The notes beneath the pieces are model-generated. The model searched no databases, was not told the origin of the DNA, and worked only from the letters and a program-made list of their open reading frames with translations. This document shows positions 38,049 to 46,500 of a stretch of 64,000 nucleotides of DNA, piece after piece (the first letter of the stretch is position 1; each line of letters starts with the position of its first letter). The translations under genes and the position numbers were made by a program. Source of the DNA: Chryseobacterium sp. W4I1 (GTDB lineage: Bacteria > Bacteroidota > Bacteroidia > Flavobacteriales > Weeksellaceae); assembly GCF_030816115.1 (NCBI RefSeq), contig NZ_JAUSXQ010000001.1, positions 1,240,001 to 1,304,000 of the forward strand, written 5' to 3'.

Positions 38049-38076
38049 GAAGCTCGGCATACATATGCCGAGCTTC
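38049..38076. terminator. Long perfect hairpin
   Basis: GAAGCTCGGCATA and TATGCCGAGCTTC form a 13-bp stem around two bases, followed by TTTGTTG. It works as a terminator in either direction by structure, yet lies in a gene-free stretch (37903-38518), so it probably belonged to a lost gene or is an RNA hairpin of another kind. Confidence 0.55.
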
Positions 38077-38518
38077 TTTGTTGAGATAAAATTCTCAGTT
38101 TGAAAATGTTTTTTTCATGGTTTTTAGAATCATGTCAAATATAGTAAAATATTTTCACTATTGAGTGTTATATTTAATTAAAATTAAATATAATTCATTA
38201 TTTATCAATTAAATGTAACATATTATTAAATTTCGTGGTAGCCATAGCAGTATCTTTAATTAACATCTAACGCTTTTTTGTTTCATTTTACATATTGTTG
38301 ATATGCTAGTTATCATTATCTTTTACGTTTCATTTTTTCCCTTGATAAAGATTAAAAAAACACTATAGATTTTATTCGAATAATGATTATATTTTATCTC
38401 TATGTATTTATAGAAAAAATAAAACATTCGTCAAGGCAAAGAAAAATTAAGATGAAAAATATTTATAATCACTTAATAATAAATCTTAAAATAAATTTAA
38501 ATTAGGGGCAGAAATAGC

Positions 38519-38559
38519 TTTACGAAAATTATATTGGATTGACGTAATGTGTAAATTTG
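38519..38559 (+). promoter_or_regulatory. Conserved promoter block, copy 3 (before the 38596 lipoprotein)
   Basis: TTTACGAAA at 38519 and the -7 box TAAATTTG at 38552-38559 have exactly the 33-bp spacing of copy 1, with ACGTAATGTGT overlapping the box. Downstream sequence (GAATGTTATC) is also shared with copy 1. Confidence 0.55.
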
Positions 38560-38595
38560 AATGTTATCTGAAATCTTAATAAATACTATCATACA

Positions 38596-39330
38596 ATGAA
38601 ATTATCGTTTATCATAATTTTACTTTTATCTTTCATTTTTGTTAATTCTTGTAAAAACAAAAGTATAAATCCAACTTCTCAAATTGAGCAAGAAAGCATA
38701 AACTATGTTCTTGACAAATTCCCATTTATTGACAAAAAGTTAGAAAAAATAAAAAAAGTAGAATTTGATTCACTAGCAATTTCTTTGTATCGAAACGTAG
38801 ACAAAACAGATTATGATGAAATTTTAGTTTTTCAGAAAGGAAATAACTCTTATGCAATTCCTTTTTTTTCAAATATGTATTATGACTTTTGGAATTTTAA
38901 AAATGAAAATGAAAAAAGTCAATTTCCTACGACAAATACAACTTTTGAAAAAGAACTCGAAAAATCTGCAAGCTACTTGAATCTAAATTCAGACGAAAAA
39001 CAACAAATTTTTATTCAGCTAATCACTAGTATTTTAAATACAGAAGATATGCTGGAAAAGAAGCCACAAATGTTCGAAGATTTTGTTCTATTTTCTCCAA
39101 GAAAATCAAAATATAAAGATGAAGAAGCAAATGATTGCCTTAAAAAAACCAAGGAATTATATAAACAAATAATTGAAGACAGAATAAATGGTATTAGACC
39201 ATCTTACATTTTAGATAAAGAAAATGGACGAGTTTACAAATTATTCAACGAATCCAAAAATAGTAATGAATATATTTTGAGGATTGAAACATATAGAGTT
39301 GATTGTTACACAACACTTTATGAAATGTAA
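38596..39330 (+). CDS. Lipoprotein of unknown function, 244 aa
   Basis: The signal peptide ends at a lipobox cysteine (SFIFVNSCKN). The mature part is charged and mostly helical, with FEKELEKSASYLNLNSDEKQQIFIQLITSILN in the middle and ENGRVYKLFNESKNSNEYILRIETYRVDCYTTL at the end. I do not recognise the family. It has its own promoter block and is followed by an attC-like palindrome and a leader motif, so it may be the cargo of a mobile cassette. Confidence 0.6.
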   Translation: MKLSFIIILLLSFIFVNSCKNKSINPTSQIEQESINYVLDKFPFIDKKLEKIKKVEFDSLAISLYRNVDKTDYDEILVFQKGNNSYAIPFFSNMYYDFWNFKNENEKSQFPTTNTTFEKELEKSASYLNLNSDEKQQIFIQLITSILNTEDMLEKKPQMFEDFVLFSPRKSKYKDEEANDCLKKTKELYKQIIEDRINGIRPSYILDKENGRVYKLFNESKNSNEYILRIETYRVDCYTTLYEM

Positions 39331-39344
39331 AAAACTGCAATAAC

Positions 39345-39477
39345 ATTTGGATTTGGCAATAGAGGGGGCGGAAAGTTTATAATTCAAGTTTTGTGTTTCA
39401 GTTGAAGTTGTATTTAGTAGAAAGTTTCTGCTTCGATTTGCCCGCAATTGCCAATCCCGAAACGAGGCAGATTTTGG
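39345..39477. repeat. Imperfect long palindrome, attC-like, degenerate
   Basis: The left arm TTTGGATTTGGCAAT is matched by a right arm whose complement reads TTCGGGATTGGCAAT, about 130 bp apart. A TAACA lies at the left edge, but the matching TGTTA on the right is lost. It follows the 38596 gene directly and precedes a leader motif, as the better site at 59354 does. Confidence 0.4.
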
Positions 39478-39522
39478 ACATATTTCACGACAGATTTTAG
39501 ATTGAAAATAGATATAAAAAAA

Positions 39523-39538
39523 TCTCACAAAATGATTA
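39523..39538 (+). repeat. Cassette leader motif, copy 5
   Basis: TCTCACAAAATGATTA resembles the consensus and is closest to the copy at 59499 (TCTCACAAAAAGATAA). It follows the attC-like palindrome; a minus-strand gene now occupies the next stretch. Confidence 0.45.
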
Positions 39539-39614
39539 GTAAATCCCCGACCGTAGTCGAGGATAAAAGTAAACCAGGAAAACTGAAAATTAGCATGGTT
39601 AATATCTATATTGC

Positions 39615-39914
39615 TCAATGTAATGGAGGTGTTTTTGGAATTCCATCATTGAAAACATTACTTTTAATTATAGCAACAAAATTTCTTGCAGATACTTTTT
39701 TATCTTTAATAAGTTGTAGAATTTCAGATAAATCTTCAGTATCTTTTAGCTTTTTCAATTCTCGTCCAATTGGAAAACCTATATGTAATAACCTATCGAA
39801 ATCTTCCATGTTCATGAAATTCTTTTCATCTATTTGCTCTTGAACTTTTACGAATTCTGTTTGATCTAATAAACCATTTTCGCAAGTCAATCGTATGTGT
39901 TGATTTAAAGTCAT
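39615..39914 (-). CDS. Hypothetical helical protein, 99 aa
   Basis: The product is soluble and helical: NHIRLTCENGLLDQTEFVKVQEQIDEKN-like start, then LKKLKDTEDLSEILQLIKDKKVSARNFVAIIKSNVFNDG. No family is recognised. The overlapping plus-strand frame has no protein-like pattern, so I keep the minus strand. A TATCTTTA sequence about 25 nt upstream is close to the -7 consensus. It ends the minus-strand series of the Rhs locus and could be a further immunity or cargo gene. Confidence 0.5.
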   Translation of the reverse strand: MTLNQHIRLTCENGLLDQTEFVKVQEQIDEKNFMNMEDFDRLLHIGFPIGRELKKLKDTEDLSEILQLIKDKKVSARNFVAIIKSNVFNDGIPKTPPLH

Positions 39915-40092
39915 TTTATTATTTATGATTGTAAAGATACTAAACTCCGCTCAGCCATTTAAGCAAACATTTTCCGCAGAAGTTTTCTGATTTGAAAGCA
40001 GAATTCGGTAAGTTCAGTATTGAATGATTTAACTTTTGCCGTTATACTTATAATTATTATATGAACCATTTCCAAAATAGGCACTACCAATT

Positions 40093-40518
40093 TTAGAGAA
40101 ACTTCGGGTATGTAGATTTTTTGAATAATTTCTCATTTATATATCGCCAAGGAAAAAAAGAGATTAATAAAAATATTCCTAGGAGAACAATATTTGTTAA
40201 ATACTTAGGATTCTTAACTCTATATATAAATTTGTCATGATTCTTATTATACAAAACCTTTACATTATCCCCAACAGGATAATTTACACATTCGTTATAA
40301 GGAATTCCAACACTATATACTTTTTTATTAAAATTAATCCATATAGTTGATTTCATTCTTGGCGCAGCATGACAGTTTTGTTTTATGACTTTTATAATAA
40401 AAATATTATCTTCATTTACAGTCTCATTATATTCTACAAACTGTTTTATAGTAAATAATAATCCTAAAATAATTATACCTATAATTAGAATTTGATTTTT
40501 ATAATATTTCTGTATCAT
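40093..40518 (-). CDS. Two-helix membrane protein, orphan immunity candidate
   Basis: Hydrophobic segments at the N-terminus (ILIIGIIILGLLFTIKQF) and C-terminus (YLTNIVLLGIFLLISFFPWRYI) frame a 70-residue beta-type domain with two cysteines (QNCHAAPRMKSTIWINF, YNECVNYPVGDNVKVLYNKNHDKF), an arrangement like DUF3592 proteins. It starts 7 nt after the end of a 31-codon remnant that resembles a toxin tail. Position and pattern suggest an immunity protein left behind after toxin exchange; this is inference. Confidence 0.55.
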   Translation of the reverse strand: MIQKYYKNQILIIGIIILGLLFTIKQFVEYNETVNEDNIFIIKVIKQNCHAAPRMKSTIWINFNKKVYSVGIPYNECVNYPVGDNVKVLYNKNHDKFIYRVKNPKYLTNIVLLGIFLLISFFPWRYINEKLFKKSTYPKFL

Positions 40519-40525
40519 TATTATT

Positions 40526-40621
40526 TTATTGATTAGGAAGTCTTCCTTCAGATATTACTGTACCAACTGTTAATTTCCCTTCTTTTTTGTTTTTCTTCTT
40601 TATTAGTACTTCTATTTTCAT
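40526..40621 (-). pseudogene. Toxin-tip remnant, 31 codons
   Basis: ATG 40621 to TAA 40526 reads MKIEVLIKKKNKKEGKLTVGTVISEGRLPNQ. Without a domain of its own, and ending 7 nt before a small membrane-protein gene, it fits the last codons of a displaced polymorphic toxin. Confidence 0.4.
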
Positions 40622-40649
40622 ATACAAAAAGAACGTTTTTATAGTACAA

Positions 40650-40669
40650 AACCCTCCTTTAGGAGGGTT
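40650..40669. terminator. Bidirectional terminator-like hairpin
   Basis: AACCCTCC and GGAGGGTT pair around a TTTA loop, with T-rich flanks on both sides (TTCTTCTT on plus, TTGTACT on minus). It separates the 40.0-40.6 kb module from the lipoprotein genes upstream. Confidence 0.6.
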
Positions 40670-40886
40670 CTTCTTATCAAAGTTATAATTGTTTATCTTT
40701 TTAACCTTTTTCCCAACATCTATCCATGAAACTTATTTAAAACTTCCTGTCCTATATTATGGTTTGATGTTGTACCTGTTTAAATTTGTACTTACATTCG
40801 TAATAACATGATTAATTGGGTTGCCATTTTTTGACTCCCCAAATACGAGTCTGCCACGTATATAGATGTGGGCAGATACTTTTGTT

Positions 40887-41351
40887 TTATTTAATAAAAA
40901 ATTTTTTAAGTTCTCCTTTCTTTATTAAATTGATATTGTTAGGAGTTATCATTTTATAAATATATCCATATTGAACATCCTCGTCAAATGACCCTCTATT
41001 TTTTTTATCCTTTATAAAATCATTATCAAGAGCATTCTTTTTTTTAACAATATTATATTTGGGGTTATAAGATTCTGCTATAATAACTTTATTGTCTTTA
41101 TATTTAAATGCTCCTAACTTACTAATTCGATCAATAGGAAAAACTTCATTTTCTCTTGACGTAGCTAAAACAACTAATGTATCATGTTTTGTAAAAACGT
41201 AAAAAAAATTTAAGTTTTTATTTTCTTTATTTTCTTTCTGAATACTTCCTAATATAGTAGTATATATTTCATCCGATACAAAAAATTTATTGCTGTTTTC
41301 TTTACAAGAATGGAGAAATAAGAATAGTATAATTAGAGTGATTTTTTTCAT
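40887..41351 (-). CDS. Small lipoprotein, orphan immunity candidate
   Basis: The 154-residue product has a lipobox (FLFLHSC) and a charged beta-rich mature part (NLNFFYVFTKHDTLVVLATSRENEVFPIDRISKLGAFKYKDNKVIIAE). No known family is recognised. Its ATG overlaps, as ATGA, the stop of an open frame that ends MIITGNLNLKSLER. Such an overlap with a short tail is repeated along this locus and suggests toxin-tip/immunity pairs. Confidence 0.6.
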   Translation of the reverse strand: MKKITLIILFLFLHSCKENSNKFFVSDEIYTTILGSIQKENKENKNLNFFYVFTKHDTLVVLATSRENEVFPIDRISKLGAFKYKDNKVIIAESYNPKYNIVKKKNALDNDFIKDKKNRGSFDEDVQYGYIYKMITPNNINLIKKGELKKFFIK

Positions 41352-41489
41352 CTTTCTAATGATTTAAGATTTAAATTACCAGTGATAATCATTCCTTTAT
41401 TTTTAGAGTTAATTAAAAAAATAGCGTTGAAATTAACGCTATTTTTATTATCAATATGTTTGGAACATGATCCAGACTTCTTATAACAG
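41348..41489 (-). pseudogene. Open toxin-tail remnant before a lipoprotein
   Basis: A frame without a proper start runs open for about 47 codons from just after one gene to the TGA that overlaps the next ATG. It includes KSGSCSKHIDNKNSVNFNAIF and NKGMIITGNLNLKSLER. It also spans a hairpin at 41417-41448 (AATAGCGTT/AACGCTATT). Confidence 0.35.
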
Positions 41490-41493
41490 GGGA

Positions 41494-41889
41494 TTAATCA
41501 ATTATTCTGATAAGCTCCCCTAAGTACAGTTTTTTATTACTCAAATTATAATTTGAAGGAACATTTAATAAATATTCATTTTTATTTTTTAATTTTCCTT
41601 TTCTCAAAACTATGGCTGTGTTTTCTATTCCATTATAATTCTTAATAAAATCAGATACAGGAAGGCTATCTTTATCAACAACATACAATGTATCATTAGT
41701 ATGGATATCTTTTACAAGATAAAAATTTGATTGCTTTTTATCTTTTGCTGGATAATAGTACAATAGCTCAATATAAATATTTTTTTGTGGTTCAGTTAAA
41801 TTTGAAAAAAATATTTTTTTTTCAGTTAAATTATCTTTTTCTTTACAAGAAAAAGCAATTAAAAATAGTGTTAAAATTATGTTTTTCAT
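41494..41889 (-). CDS. Small lipoprotein, orphan immunity candidate
   Basis: The 131-residue product starts MKNIILTLFLIAFSCKEKDN with a clear lipobox. The mature part contains LLYYYPAKDKKQSNFYLVKDIHTNDTLYVVDKDSLPVSDF and resembles its neighbour at 40887 in style (lipobox, then YVV/DTLVV strands). Its start overlaps by four bases the end of an Rhs core remnant, the clearest hint that it was the immunity partner of a former Rhs toxin. Confidence 0.65.
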   Translation of the reverse strand: MKNIILTLFLIAFSCKEKDNLTEKKIFFSNLTEPQKNIYIELLYYYPAKDKKQSNFYLVKDIHTNDTLYVVDKDSLPVSDFIKNYNGIENTAIVLRKGKLKNKNEYLLNVPSNYNLSNKKLYLGELIRIID

Positions 41890-42120
41890 TTTTCAAGTCT
41901 AGGTTCAATTTTTCTATTATTTAATTTACCTGCCTTATATAACTTATACATTCCGGTTTCTTGCAGCTCTTTACCATTATATATATATGCCTTGTACGAA
42001 CCCGCCCCAAAATAAACTGTTGCCAGATTTCAGATGATTCATCCTAAAGGGATAATAATCGTTGCTTTCTACAATTTCAAGAGCTCCTGCACTGGTTCTT
42101 CCAAAGCTTACCCTTACATC
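41886..42120 (-). pseudogene. Rhs core remnant with displaced tail
   Basis: The end of an Rhs core is legible: VRVSFGRTSAGALEIVESNDYYPF, then after a shift KAYIYNGKELQETGMYKLYKAG, followed by a short unique tail NNRKIEPRLEK. The intact Rhs gene upstream has the equivalent NNYYPFGLMHNY and YKYNGKELQETGMYDYGARF. The remnant therefore derives from the same core, cut after GMY, and its stop overlaps the next lipoprotein start. Confidence 0.75.
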
Positions 42121-42170
42121 CTAAATAATTTTTTATTGTAAATCACCGCAATTGCAGTGGTTTATTTAAT

Positions 42171-42197
42171 CTGCGCAAAGTCACAGACTTTGCGCAG
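42171..42197. terminator. Perfect 12-bp hairpin
   Basis: CTGCGCAAAGTC and GACTTTGCGCAG pair around ACA. A near-palindrome CACCGCAATTGCAGTG sits 10 nt to the left. It lies just after the 42232 gene on the minus strand and probably terminates it, although there is no strong T-run. Confidence 0.55.
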
Positions 42198-42231
42198 CGG
42201 GGTTCTTGTTGTTAGTTTTTAAGTTATGCAA

Positions 42232-42792
42232 TCATAATGTTTTGTTCTCAATTTCATACTCATCATTTCCGTTCAAATACCTATATAACACAATCTTATC
42301 ATTAGGATTTCCGCATAATTTCAAACTAGTTGTATGTGTATTATAATAAGATTTTGTCATTTGCAAAACAATAATAATCACATTTTTAAGCTTATTTTCA
42401 GATAAAATATAGTTCGATTTCTTCTTTAATACTTCTTGACTAGCAACCAACTTGTTCAGATAATCATTCATATAAGGTTTTACATTTCCTAGTTTGTTTT
42501 TTATATCGAGCGAGCTTGGCAAAATAAAATCACTGCTTACTATTGTGTCGTTAACCATCTTTGTATAACATTTGCTATTGCTACATTTTGATAAATTTTT
42601 AATATCCATATTTGTAGTAATCAATGATATATTTTTAGATGTATCTATTTCATCGTGATTTACTGTTTTTTTATGGTTTATATTCAAAAATTTAAAATCG
42701 GCATTGTGTATTATTTTGACAACTTCTATATCCTGCGCAAAAGAAAAGAGTGAGCAAAACAAAGATAATATGAAATAAATTTTATTGTACAT
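42232..42792 (-). CDS. Secreted protein, orphan immunity candidate
   Basis: The 186-residue protein has a Sec signal peptide (IYFILSLFCSLFSFAQ) and an unfamiliar mature part with LSKCSNSKCYTKMVNDTIVSSDFILPSSLDIKNKLGNVKPYMNDYLNKL. It starts 2 nt after the stop of a toxin-tail remnant. It shares with the other small genes of this locus the export signal and this tight linkage. Function is inferred from position only. Confidence 0.6.
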   Translation of the reverse strand: MYNKIYFILSLFCSLFSFAQDIEVVKIIHNADFKFLNINHKKTVNHDEIDTSKNISLITTNMDIKNLSKCSNSKCYTKMVNDTIVSSDFILPSSLDIKNKLGNVKPYMNDYLNKLVASQEVLKKKSNYILSENKLKNVIIIVLQMTKSYYNTHTTSLKLCGNPNDKIVLYRYLNGNDEYEIENKTL

Positions 42793-42794
42793 TT

Positions 42795-42962
42795 TTATTT
42801 TTGTTTTAAGGTTTTAGGTTTTAAAAAATTTCCTTTTCCAGTATAATCTCCTGTAACAATTATCCTAAATTGAGATTTACCTATCGTTCCTGAAGCAGAA
42901 GCACCACCCAAAAGGTCTCCTCTTTTATTTCCGGTATCTTTTATGGCTAATAAAAACCTCTC
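42795..42962 (-). pseudogene. Toxin-tip remnant
   Basis: A start-less frame reads AIKDTGNKRGDLLGGASASGTIGKSQFRIIVTGDYTGKGNFLKPKTLKQK and stops 2 nt before the ATG of the 42232-42792 gene. This looks like the extreme C-terminus of a toxin domain that was replaced by the present JAMM tip. Confidence 0.5.
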
Positions 42963-43085
42963 TTAGTTTGTAGCAAATCTATTGTTATAGCACAAAATAT
43001 ACAGCTGCTATTTTGTAGGACTAAACTCAGAATGATTGGCTTTACCTGTTTGCGGTAGAACCAATCATTTTTTAGTTTCAATGGG

Positions 43086-43580
43086 TTAATTATTACTTTG
43101 ACATTTCTTCTGATCTTTAGTAAAAGTCTTCTGAGTTCTTTTCATTGTTCCTCCTGGATACTCATAATCATATGTATAGCTTTTTCCTTGCAAAGGTTTA
43201 TAAATATTTTTATAATTCTTATTATCTGTATTATAAATGTAAAGAATGACATAAGGCTGCTCCAACCAGCTTAATTTAAAATCCTCTATTTCATACATCT
43301 TTGAGACTAGGTCATCTTTACATTGTGAGTTACTACTCAAAACTAATTTTAAAGAAGATGAATTATCCTTACTCAACAAATCCAGATAATCTGATTCTTT
43401 TATTACAAACTTTCCAGGAAAATAACTTATGTAATATTTTTTTTCCCCTTTCAAAATATACATATTACTAAGAGAGGGATGAACGTTTTGATCTATTGTT
43501 ATGATTATATTTCCTTCTTTATTCTGAGATAAAATTTTAGATGATAAAAGGAATATTATTATTAATATAATGTTTCTCAT
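43086..43580 (-). CDS. Secreted protein, probable immunity to the JAMM-tip Rhs toxin
   Basis: The 164-residue product has a Sec signal peptide (NIILIIIFLLSSKILSQ) and a beta-rich mature domain (GNIIITIDQNVHPSLSNMYILKGEKKYYISYFPGKF) with two cysteines. Its ATG at 43580 overlaps the TGA of the Rhs gene as ATGA, so the two are translationally coupled, the usual arrangement for toxin and immunity. Export implies protection outside the cytoplasm. No known immunity family is recognised, so the role is inference. Confidence 0.65.
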   Translation of the reverse strand: MRNIILIIIFLLSSKILSQNKEGNIIITIDQNVHPSLSNMYILKGEKKYYISYFPGKFVIKESDYLDLLSKDNSSSLKLVLSSNSQCKDDLVSKMYEIEDFKLSWLEQPYVILYIYNTDNKNYKNIYKPLQGKSYTYDYEYPGGTMKRTQKTFTKDQKKCQSNN

Positions 43581-46500
43581 TGTTCTAATATTTTTTCAAC
43601 GGCTTTTTTAGTAAGATTTATAGATGGTGTTGTATTAGCTCCACTATAAATTGAGATTCCATTTGGATTAGCATTAGTTGTTGTTTCCATTCTTCCCGTA
43701 GAAGTATTGACACCAGTTTGTCCTGTAGAATAACCTAAGGGCCCAACAATAATATTAGTATCATATTGAGCAAAGGTTGTTGTATCTGTAGCTGAGGGCT
43801 CTTGAGCGTTACCACTATAAACTTTTTCTCCTACAACTTCTGTTTTTGTAGGATGAGAGTGTATTGAAGCTTCAGCATCTGCTGTTGTTTTTCCTTGTGG
43901 AAAATCAGGTAATGTTGCACTTGCATAAGCATCTTTTCCGTATTGTACTTCCGGGCCTTGTCCCCCCCTTAAAACAGAACCGTCTCTCATTACAATAGAA
44001 CTTTCTTCTTTCTTACCACCATTGCTTACGGTTCTATCCAGAACACTTAAGCTTTCTTTTAATACGGCAGTGCTTGGAAGCGTAACACCAGCTCTTATAG
44101 AAGATGCATCGACATTTCCCTTTATTTTAGAAATTGTCCTGGCTTCTTTACTATCTGTAACTACAACTCTTACTCCATTATTCACTCCATCTGTTCCAAT
44201 TTTCTTTCCACTTAAATTGTAAAAATCAGTAAGAGGTGATCTTCCATCTGGGTCAATAAAACGTATTGGGTTATCAAATGCATAATTGTATGGAGACCAT
44301 CGGCGCATTAGTTCTGCTTTAGGGTCCGCAGCCCCCCATCTTCCAATATCTGGCATATAAAATCTGGCTCCATAATCATACATCCCTGTCTCCTGAAGCT
44401 CCTTTCCATTGTACTTGTACTGATAAGCATTCTTCGTGGTAGCAGTATAATTATGCATTAATCCAAAAGGATAATAATTGTTAACTTCTACAATTTCCCC
44501 TGGTTTCCAGCCATCAATACAATTAACGGGTACCCATGGGCCTGATGGTTCATCACATTGTTTCCAATAATATTGTCTTGGTTGGATAATTCCATCTTTA
44601 TTAGTATCAGTATAGCTTAACCTTACGTTGCCTAAATGATCAGTGAAATTATAAATATACTGATTGCCAAGGGCATCATAATATCCCTCTGATGTAGGAA
44701 TAATTCTCAGCTTTATTACAGGAATTTCATTAGGATCAGTATGATAAATTCCTTCACCATTCCAGGATTCTACTTGGGATGTTGACTTATATTGAAACCC
44801 ATCCAGATAATTGGTTTCTATATCTCCAAAGAGCTTTTTCACTTTTACGCCATCTGCTCTGTAGACGTAATTTGTTACCTGAGCATTCTGGGTAATCTGT
44901 TTGGGTAAATTTAAATAATTATATTGAATTGATAAAATCCCTTTATCTTTATGATTCAGCATGTTTCCGTTCAGATCATACCCTATGGCTGTGGGAGTTG
45001 CTACATAAGGATAACCTTTACTGTTTCCAATCTGTTCTTCGGTAACTTTTGCGAGTTGGTTTCCAACATAGTCATATTTAAGATTGTCTATCATCAAAGC
45101 TGTAGTGCTACCTGGCAGTAATCCTTCCGATCTTTTTAATCGGCTGATGTTTCCATTAAGATCATATTCCAGCTTTTCAAAATATTCCCTTCCTGTCTCA
45201 TTTCCTGAGCTCTGATAAAAACCTGCTGTCAGCCTGTTTATAGGATCATACACATAACCATATCTTTTCAAAGGCTCATTTTCCTGAGTCAGAGTTTTCC
45301 AGGCTACTTCAGCTATATTTCCGTTATATTTGGGCTTTACTTTCAGTCCGCTGTCAGAAGCATCAGGAACTTCCAGCCCTTCAACCTGGTTGTAATTAAT
45401 TTTATAGCCAAACAAATCGCTTCCTAGGGTAGAAGGATCATTGATCTGTGTCATCCAGCCACGGATGTTGTACTTATAATCGATAGTCTGTAAAGGAGAT
45501 GCTAACGATATTCCGCCAACTTTTTTTGATTCCAGCTGGGAAAGCTCATTGTATTTGTTTTGAGCCAGAATCTCAACGGGATTACTATCTACCTGGTGCT
45601 TATGAACAAGCAATCTGTTTTGATTGTCATACTCAAATACTTCGGTGATGATTCTTTCCGTATCAGTAGTTAGTCTTTTATGTTTGGTAACTGTAGTTTG
45701 CGGAATGCCGGCAAAATCAAGTTTCGATTCTGTTTGCGTATAGCCTCCCAGATGATTGATAGAATAGCTTCCAACATGCCTGCCTTTGGTGTCATAATAC
45801 ATATAATTCTTTGTCCAGCTGTCATCTTCGATATTCTTAACCAAACTCATTACAGGTAATCCTTTGGTGCTTCTCCCATCAGCTGAAGGGGTTTGAGTCA
45901 AAACGGGTTCTCCCTGAATTGTGGAAGGAAAAGCCGGATTGAAGCCGTAAGCAGGGTAGGTGTCGTAATAGTTGACACTTAACAATTTAGTGATAGAACT
46001 TGGATAACTGGCAGAACCATTATCATAATATACATCCAATCCACTGTTGGTGAATCCTGCAGTAGAGGCTCTGGTTACATTGTTACTGCCTTTTGCATCT
46101 GCTAAGGCCTGTTCTGCTGCTCTTCCTGCTACACCATAAGCCTGAGAACTGGTATATATTCCTGTATAGGCTACTCTTCCAAACTGGTCATATTTGGTAA
46201 ACAGCCACTGTTTTGAGGCTCCCATTACAACGTCCTGGGTCATGATCAGGCGGTCCTGTTTATCATAAACCATATATTCCCAGCCTTTTCCCGGAAGTTT
46301 TTTAAGTACCAGCCTGTTTCTTCCGTCATACCGGTACATATAGCACAAGCTCCCGAGTACCGTGCTGAGATCTGTAACAGCAGAGGCCTTAGGTGGAATT
46401 ACAAAAGCCAGTTGGTTGTATTCATTGTATACATAGTAAGTGTCTGCATTTTCTGTACTGCTTATCACTTTCCTCACCAATAATACCTGTCCCTGTCCGT

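Noticed and set aside
39448..39843. Plus-strand open frame of 131 codons after the attC-like repeat
   Set aside because: It overlaps a minus-strand frame with a much more protein-like sequence and starts inside the palindrome; composition looks random.
40622..40886. Possible further toxin remnant left of the lipoprotein at 40887
   Set aside because: Several short open stretches exist, but none ends at a gene start or resembles an Rhs core.
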